Assembly: GCA_964371865.1 (NCBI GenBank)
Contig: CAYJOR010000003.1
Coordinates: 1 to 64,000, forward strand
From: CAYJAZ01 sp964371865
GTDB lineage: Bacteria; Desulfobacterota; Desulfovibrionia; Desulfovibrionales; Desulfovibrionaceae
Direction of reading: 5' to 3'
DNA: 64,000 nt
Each line of letters begins with the position of its first letter. The first letter of the stretch is position 1. The notes beneath the pieces are model-generated. The model saw only the letters and a program-made list of their open reading frames with translations. It made no database searches and was not told the DNA's origin. Both the position numbers and the translations under genes were made by a program. Shown one piece after another: positions 59,888-64,000 of the stretch.

Positions 59888-60451
59888 CTATAAATATTTA
59901 GAAATAGTATCTATAGTTTCTTCTTTATTTTTTTTGCTTTCTTCTTTTTGTCTTTGTAGTTCGTTCTTTTCAGCTTCTTTAATAGCTTGCTTACGCAATA
60001 CTTTATAATCTTCTTGCCAGTTAGACATATCATCGTCTTTGTTTCTTAGGTAAACTAGGAATTGACCAAGCCTTCTTGTTGCATGAAGTGGTACAACGTG
60101 TTCAAGTTCGCAAGCAACATCATCAGCGTCAGCATCAGTTAGCTGTAGAACGTTATGGAAAAATTCTTTGAATATTTCATGGCGATGACTTAAATCTTTA
60201 CCTATTTTCTTTCCTTCTTCTGTGAGATGGATAAGACTATAAGGGCTGTAGTCAATATAACCGAGATTTTTAAGGCTCTTTAGCGCGCTTGTTACTGTTG
60301 AACGAGAAACTTTAGCTTGCTCTGCAATGGTGCTTGCACGAGCGGCACCTTGCTGCATTTCTTCAGTATATATGATTTCAATGTAGTTTTCTAAGACACT
60401 TGATAGTTTTTTATCTTCTTGAGGTACGGTAGTGTTTTTTGTATTTGGCAT
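59888..60451 (-). CDS. DtxR-family metal-dependent transcription regulator
   Basis: A 187-residue regulator. A winged helix-turn-helix is at ~35-80 (ARASTIAEQAKVSRSTVTSALKSLKNLGYIDYSP). The metal/dimer domain has VACELEHVV, the C-x2-E-H pattern of DtxR primary-site ligands, which suggests iron rather than manganese. The highly charged C-terminal tail (~155-187) replaces the SH3-like domain of full-length DtxR. It sits among the flagellin-like genes. Its targets are unknown; local dyads such as 62658-62676 could be tested. Confidence 0.85.
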   Translation of the reverse strand: MPNTKNTTVPQEDKKLSSVLENYIEIIYTEEMQQGAARASTIAEQAKVSRSTVTSALKSLKNLGYIDYSPYSLIHLTEEGKKIGKDLSHRHEIFKEFFHNVLQLTDADADDVACELEHVVPLHATRRLGQFLVYLRNKDDDMSNWQEDYKVLRKQAIKEAEKNELQRQKEESKKNKEETIDTISKYL

Positions 60452-60570
60452 TGAAAGTTCCTAATTGAATTTGTATTTATTTTGAAGAAAATTTTAATAA
60501 TCTATCAACTTATATTTATAGCACTATAAACCTTGATAAATTATGTGTCAATAGCTTTTTAAACGAAAAA

Positions 60571-60592
60571 GGAGTTAGAAAACTCTAACTCC
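60571..60592 (-). terminator. Terminator of the 66-residue gene
   Basis: GGAGTTAGA (60571-60579) pairs with TCTAACTCC (60584-60592) with a 4-base loop. On the minus strand TTTTTC follows. Confidence 0.82.
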
Positions 60593-60712
60593 AGATTTAG
60601 AGATGTTATAGAATTTTGTAAGTCTAACTTGAATAAGCTGATAAAAACATAAGACTTTAGTCTTTGTAATAGGAAAAAATATAATAAAATCAATAAGAAA
60701 AAATTTAGCTTC

Positions 60713-60913
60713 TTATACAGTGATATTAATATTATTGCCTTTTCCCATCGCTTGTAGAGCATTTGATCTACTTTCAATTTCATTAATATTTATACTTAAC
60801 TGATTAAGCATTTCTGTTTGAAGAGCTTGAGATGTACCGTAAAGTTTAAGGGTAAAACTATTTGCACCTTGTAAAGTTGACATATTTGCTAGCATCATAT
60901 TCATAAGCGTCAC
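60713..60913 (-). CDS. Small flagellin-like or motility protein
   Basis: A 66-residue helical protein I do not firmly recognise. It begins TLMNMMLANMSTLQG and ends IESRSNALQAMGKGNNINITV. The size and helix layout resemble the putative motility protein family (YjfB-like), but similarity is weak. AAAGGTGACGC lies before the ATG, and its own terminator follows, so it looks like a real gene. It may be co-regulated with the flagellin-like genes next door. Confidence 0.5.
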   Translation of the reverse strand: MTLMNMMLANMSTLQGANSFTLKLYGTSQALQTEMLNQLSININEIESRSNALQAMGKGNNINITV

Positions 60914-61017
60914 CTTTTTATAAAAAGATTATTGACTCTAAAGTTACTGAGAATACAAAAAACTATAAAAAACTATTCTTATACTTAATATCGAACATTT
61001 CTTGCAAAACTTTATAG

Positions 61018-61039
61018 CTAGGGTGTTCTATTTTTTAAA
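61018..61039 (+). repeat. Dispersed motif copy, diverged
   Basis: CTAGGGTGTTCTATTTTTTA and two more bases: CTAGGGTGT at the start, then drifting from the consensus. Confidence 0.35.
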
Positions 61040-61093
61040 GTATTCAATATTCTATAACATATATATAAGAAAAAGAGAAAGGTACAAATAAAA

Positions 61094-61141
61094 TTTTAGG
61101 GAAAACTTTACTTTTTATAGTAAATAAAGTTTTCCCTAAAA
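61094..61141 (-). terminator. Intrinsic terminator of trxB-trx
   Basis: TTTTAGGGAAAACTTTA (61094-61110) pairs perfectly with its 17-base complement at 61125-61141. TTTTATTTG lies on the minus-strand exit. Confidence 0.9.
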
Positions 61142-61162
61142 ATAAGCTATATTCTTTTGAAA

Positions 61163-61471
61163 CTATTTAACAGCTTCAATTTCTGCAATAATAGCAGGTT
61201 TTTGTTTTAGACCTTCAAGGCGTGAAACTTCATTACCGTCTTTTATAAATAACATTGTTGGGAAACCTTTTACCTCAAAGCGTTCTTTAAGGTCTTGGTT
61301 TTCATCAAAGTCAACAGTATAGATTGGAAATTCAGGATTGTTTTTATCGATATCTTTAAGAACGAAAGATAGCATTTTGCAAGGTCCACAAGTTTTAGAG
61401 TAGAATTCTAAAAGGAGGCCGCCTGTTTTGTCGAGAGCATCAAATTCAGCTGTGTTTACTTCTTTAATCAT
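61163..61471 (-). CDS. Thioredoxin with altered active-site flank
   Basis: A 102-residue thioredoxin. The active site is TCGPCKM, so the usual Trp before the first Cys is Thr, and the cis-Pro loop is GFPTMLFI. Otherwise length and strands are typical. It follows trxB by 48 bases and is read with it, so it is the probable partner of that reductase. The Trp-to-Thr change should shift the redox potential or partner choice. Confidence 0.88.
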   Translation of the reverse strand: MIKEVNTAEFDALDKTGGLLLEFYSKTCGPCKMLSFVLKDIDKNNPEFPIYTVDFDENQDLKERFEVKGFPTMLFIKDGNEVSRLEGLKQKPAIIAEIEAVK

Positions 61472-61519
61472 TTTTTTATTCCTTTATATTAGAGTATTTT
61501 TTTAAAGGTTATTGGTTTA

Positions 61520-62446
61520 TTATTTTAGTCCTTCAACATATTTTGAAGCGGTATTTGCTGCAATAGCGCCGTCTGAACATGCTGTAATTACTTGGCGAAG
61601 TTGTTTTACTGTAATATCGCCTGCTGCGAAAACACCTTCAACTTTAGTTTGCATTTTGCTATCAGCCTCAATGCAACCAAATTTATCAAGGATGCCTAGA
61701 TCAGCACAGAAAGAAGATACCGGCTCAAGTCCAATATATTCAAACACTCCATTACAAGTTACATGACGCTCGGTAGCATCTTCTTTGGTAGACTTGAAGC
61801 GGATACCCTCAAGTGATGATGAACCAGTAAACTCAAGAATATCTTGATAAGGATAAATATCAACATTTTCCATATCGCGCAACTTATCGCAAGCTTTAGG
61901 GTCAGCGGTGAGGTCAAACATAGTTACAACAGTGAGTTTATTTACTATGCCGGCAAGATAAATAGACTCTTCTACTGCAGAGTTTCCACCGCCTATAACA
62001 ACAACATCTTTACCACGGTATTGTGCACCATCACAGATAGCACACCAGCTTATACCATTACCTGTGAACTGTTCTTCACCAGGTATATTCAATTTGCGTG
62101 GGCGAGTTCCTGATGCTATGATAACTGAATGTGCTTCATAGATACAGTTATCTTCTTCACAAGCAATTTCTTTGATTGTGCCTTTATCTTTGATGCTTAC
62201 AACTGTTTTATAGTCAAATTCTACACCTAATTCTTGAGTGTGCTCAAACATTTTAATTGCAAGTTCAGCACCGCCTAATTGCCCAAGAGCAGGGTAGTTT
62301 TCAATTTCATTTGTATTGATAATTTGCCCGCCTGGAGCTAATTTATCAAGAAGTAAAACCTTCATGTTTGCACGAATTGCATAGATAGCCGCAGTCATAC
62401 CGGCAGGGCCGGCACCAACAATAACAACATCATAAATGTTTGACAT
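61520..62446 (-). CDS. trxB: Thioredoxin reductase (atypical NADPH site)
   Basis: A 308-residue flavoprotein. FAD motif VVIVGAGPAGMTAAIYAIRAN, redox pair CAIC (~137-140) and late AAGD are intact. The nucleotide site has VIGGGNSAVEESIYL but lacks the HRRxxxR block that binds the 2'-phosphate of NADPH. In its place stands VTMFDLTADPKACDKLR, so NADH or another donor may be used. An uncommon thioredoxin reductase with a changed cofactor motif is known from Desulfovibrio vulgaris, and this gene may be of that type. Confidence 0.88.
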   Translation of the reverse strand: MSNIYDVVIVGAGPAGMTAAIYAIRANMKVLLLDKLAPGGQIINTNEIENYPALGQLGGAELAIKMFEHTQELGVEFDYKTVVSIKDKGTIKEIACEEDNCIYEAHSVIIASGTRPRKLNIPGEEQFTGNGISWCAICDGAQYRGKDVVVIGGGNSAVEESIYLAGIVNKLTVVTMFDLTADPKACDKLRDMENVDIYPYQDILEFTGSSSLEGIRFKSTKEDATERHVTCNGVFEYIGLEPVSSFCADLGILDKFGCIEADSKMQTKVEGVFAAGDITVKQLRQVITACSDGAIAANTASKYVEGLK

Positions 62447-62657
62447 GATTCCCTCTTTATTTCAATTATATATTTATTGATTTAGTGGTTATATTTTATA
62501 TGGTCAGTGGTAATACTTACTTTATATACGGCGTGAAGAGCTTGCTAGTTTAAGTTATAAAATAGAGTAAACGTTTCACGGCATATAAAGATTAGTTTTA
62601 TTGTTACAGAAAAGTTTTTAGAATATCATTTTAGTTTAAATAAATTGTTTAGCAAGA

Positions 62658-62676
62658 TATTGTTATTATAACAATA
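62658..62676. promoter_or_regulatory. Candidate Fur-family operator
   Basis: TATTGTTAT-T-ATAACAATA is a perfect 9-1-9 palindrome whose core TTGTTAT-T-ATAACAA has the 7-1-7 form of Fur/PerR-type operators. It lies about 210 bases upstream of trxB (minus) and ~80 bases past the ridA stop. No regulator of that family is encoded here. Confidence 0.4.
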
Positions 62677-62752
62677 AGTAAATAAAAATGTCTATTCACT
62701 ATTTTTTAACAGATATTAAGTTTTTCTTAATTTATTTCTATAGTAAGAAAAA

Positions 62753-63136
62753 TTAATCTATAACAGCAATAGCTTCAATTTCAATTTTCACATTTTTCGG
62801 TAGGGTTTTAACCGCAACGCAAGAACGAGCAGGAAAATTCTCTGTAAAGTAAGAAGAATAAACTTCATTTATTTGTGCAAAATCGTCCATATCGCTAAGG
62901 AAGACAGTTGTTTTTACAACGTTTTCGGCTTTAGCATTTGCTTCATTCAATACTGCAAAAAGATTTTTCAAAGACTGTTCAGCCTGTTCCGCAGCAGTTT
63001 CACCAACGATTGAACCTGTTTCAGGGTCAAGCGGTATAGATCCGGAGGTGAAAAGCATATTTCCAACTTTTACAGCTTGCGAATAAGGGCCGATTGCTTT
63101 AGGCGCTTTATCTGTGGATATAATATCTTTTTTCAT
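62753..63136 (-). CDS. ridA: Reactive intermediate/imine deaminase RidA
   Basis: A 127-residue YjgF/RidA enzyme that clears reactive enamines and imines made by PLP enzymes. GPYSQAVKVGNMLFTSGSIPLDP, PARSCVAVKTLP (the substrate-binding Arg) and IEIEAIAV (Glu) are all present. It forms a trimer in known cases. The start has AAGGAAAAC upstream. Confidence 0.94.
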   Translation of the reverse strand: MKKDIISTDKAPKAIGPYSQAVKVGNMLFTSGSIPLDPETGSIVGETAAEQAEQSLKNLFAVLNEANAKAENVVKTTVFLSDMDDFAQINEVYSSYFTENFPARSCVAVKTLPKNVKIEIEAIAVID

Positions 63137-63212
63137 GTTTTCCTTTATCTATTTTAGTTATAGTTTAGAAGCGATATGCTTTTTTGTTGACTTATGAACA
63201 AAAAAGTTTTTT

Positions 63213-63249
63213 AAAAAATACATATAAATATTCTTTAGATGTATTTTTT
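63213..63249. other. Hairpin with flanking A/T runs upstream of ridA
   Basis: AAAAAATACAT (63213) pairs with ATGTATTTTTT (to 63249), 16 bp with one mismatch. It resembles a bidirectional terminator, but no gene ends beside it. It may lie in the ridA leader. Confidence 0.4.
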
Positions 63250-63373
63250 TTTGTTACTCGGTATTGAGTAATCGCAAAAATATTATTGCGCCATTTATGT
63301 ATATCTTTTTTTTTATAATTCGTCAAGCATATAGGTGAAGTGGAAAAGTATTTTTTCACAAATGATGAGAGTC

Positions 63374-63490
63374 ACGTTATTTCAATTTATGCGTATAAAG
63401 TAGGTTTGAGAAATAGATATTGCTATGTCTTCTAACATATTGATTTATTGAAAATGTTTTTTTATGGAAAGAAGAATCTTGAAGGGGGGG
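63374..63490 (+). repeat. Interspersed repeat copy R3
   Basis: About 115 bp collinear with R2 and, more weakly, R1. It lies in the 522-bp gene-free stretch between ridA and the cytochrome gene, where no other coding signal was found. Confidence 0.6.
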
Positions 63491-63658
63491 AGTCATAAAT
63501 TAGAATAAGGTTGATGAAAGTAGTTGATGTAAGCTTATGACTTGACGTATCATACAGTCTAGTATAGAATAAAGGTTCTTGGTATCTAAGAAATATATTT
63601 GATGATTGTGTCAGAGTTTTAGAGTTTGAGTAATCACAAATTGCATTAAGGGGGTTTT

Positions 63659-63967
63659 ATGAAAAGCATTTCTCCTTTGTTTACAGTATTCTTAGTATTT
63701 ACATTATTGATAGTTTCGTTTTTGATAGGGAGTTTTGCAATTGCGAATGAAAGCGCAGGCCAAAAGCTTTATCAACCGTGTTCAAATTGTCATACAGAGG
63801 CAAATAAGAAGCTTTTTGGTAAAGATGAAACATATCTATTAAACAAGATAAATGGCTTTGCTGAAGGAAGCTTTAGTGCAGGTTCTGGAAAAAAAATGCA
63901 GGATTTACTAAGCCCACTTTCTACGGAGCAAAGAAGCGAGCTAGCGAAATATATCAGTACAAAGTAA
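63659..63967 (+). CDS. Small c-type cytochrome
   Basis: A 102-residue protein with a long N-terminal signal or anchor (~8-30, ending SFAIANE), one heme motif CSNCH, and a likely Met ligand in GKKMQDLLSPL. The C-terminal helix RSELAKYISTK is typical of class I cytochromes. It would be a periplasmic electron carrier. GGGGGTTTTT precedes the ATG. R3 lies upstream. Confidence 0.87.
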   Translation: MKSISPLFTVFLVFTLLIVSFLIGSFAIANESAGQKLYQPCSNCHTEANKKLFGKDETYLLNKINGFAEGSFSAGSGKKMQDLLSPLSTEQRSELAKYISTK

Positions 63968-64000
63968 AAACTTATTAGGTTTACCGATTCCTTGATAAAA

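Noticed and set aside
60559..60783. 74-codon minus-strand frame overlapping the 66-residue gene
   Set aside because: It runs through a terminator and overlaps a frame with a better ribosome site.
1..64000. tRNA, rRNA, CRISPR or riboswitch elements
   Set aside because: No cloverleaf-like or rRNA stretch, no array of spaced direct repeats, and none of the common riboswitch cores was recognised in any gene-free stretch.

Overview
The window is an AT-rich Gram-negative chromosome segment with features typical of sulfate reducers of the Desulfovibrionales (Desulfobacterota). The taxonomic pointers are hemB directly followed by a radical-SAM heme synthase of the siroheme-dependent (Ahb) heme route, a cobA-hemD fusion, small c-type cytochromes, a GltD-like/HdrC-like/HdrB-like redox gene set, a UGA-containing selD, and the TamA/TamB pair. 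Low GC and a cytosolic-looking arylsulfate sulfotransferase would suit a host-associated member, but that is inference. No rRNA, tRNA, CRISPR array, prophage, origin or intact insertion sequence was seen.

Layout. 1-11 kb: end of a MATE exporter, a DUF2333-type membrane protein, a 1366-residue FIST/EAL/Cache/GGDEF signalling protein, a HAD phosphatase, two small unknown genes, an arylsulfotransferase, a methyltransferase and ung. 11.3-18 kb: a complete trp operon (trpE-G-D-C-F-B-A) behind a leader peptide with three Trp codons and a strong attenuator hairpin. 18-30 kb: nth, a PfkB kinase, murJ-ispH, hemB-ahbD-ferredoxin, cysK-cysE, grpE, folE2, a MogA/MoaB-type gene and rsfS. 30-42 kb: a chemoreceptor, an ADP-forming acyl-CoA synthetase, a SieB-like membrane protein, purN, cobA-hemD, a diguanylate cyclase, an exported MsrB-MsrA fusion and a Na/phosphate transporter. 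42-49 kb: ychF and the envelope pair tamA-tamB. 49-56 kb: an exported rhodanese, an HdrB-like CCG protein, a GltD-like flavoprotein carrying HdrC-type clusters, a TVP38 protein, and selD with an in-frame UGA selenocysteine codon, followed by an Smr-domain gene. 56-64 kb: two small cytochromes, a cluster of flagellin-like and unknown small genes around a DtxR-family regulator, thioredoxin and an atypical thioredoxin reductase, and ridA.

How the genes fit together. cobA-hemD makes the siroheme branch-point intermediate, and hemB and ahbD bracket the Ahb heme route that supplies cytochromes such as the two seen here. cysE and cysK complete cysteine synthesis. selD supplies selenophosphate and itself needs Sec decoding. 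The trx/trxB pair and msrAB handle thiol and methionine oxidation.

The main structure not explained by genes is twofold. A roughly 20-bp dispersed motif (core GGRTRTGTTTCTAAATTA preceded by CTAG or TTAG) occurs at about twelve places, often overlapping stop codons, and once as an inverted pair that looks like a 153-bp MITE. A separate repeat of about 115 bp occurs in three intergenic regions. Two other points stand out: the leader hairpin just inside the assT promoter, and the SelD start, which a UGA stop would hide.
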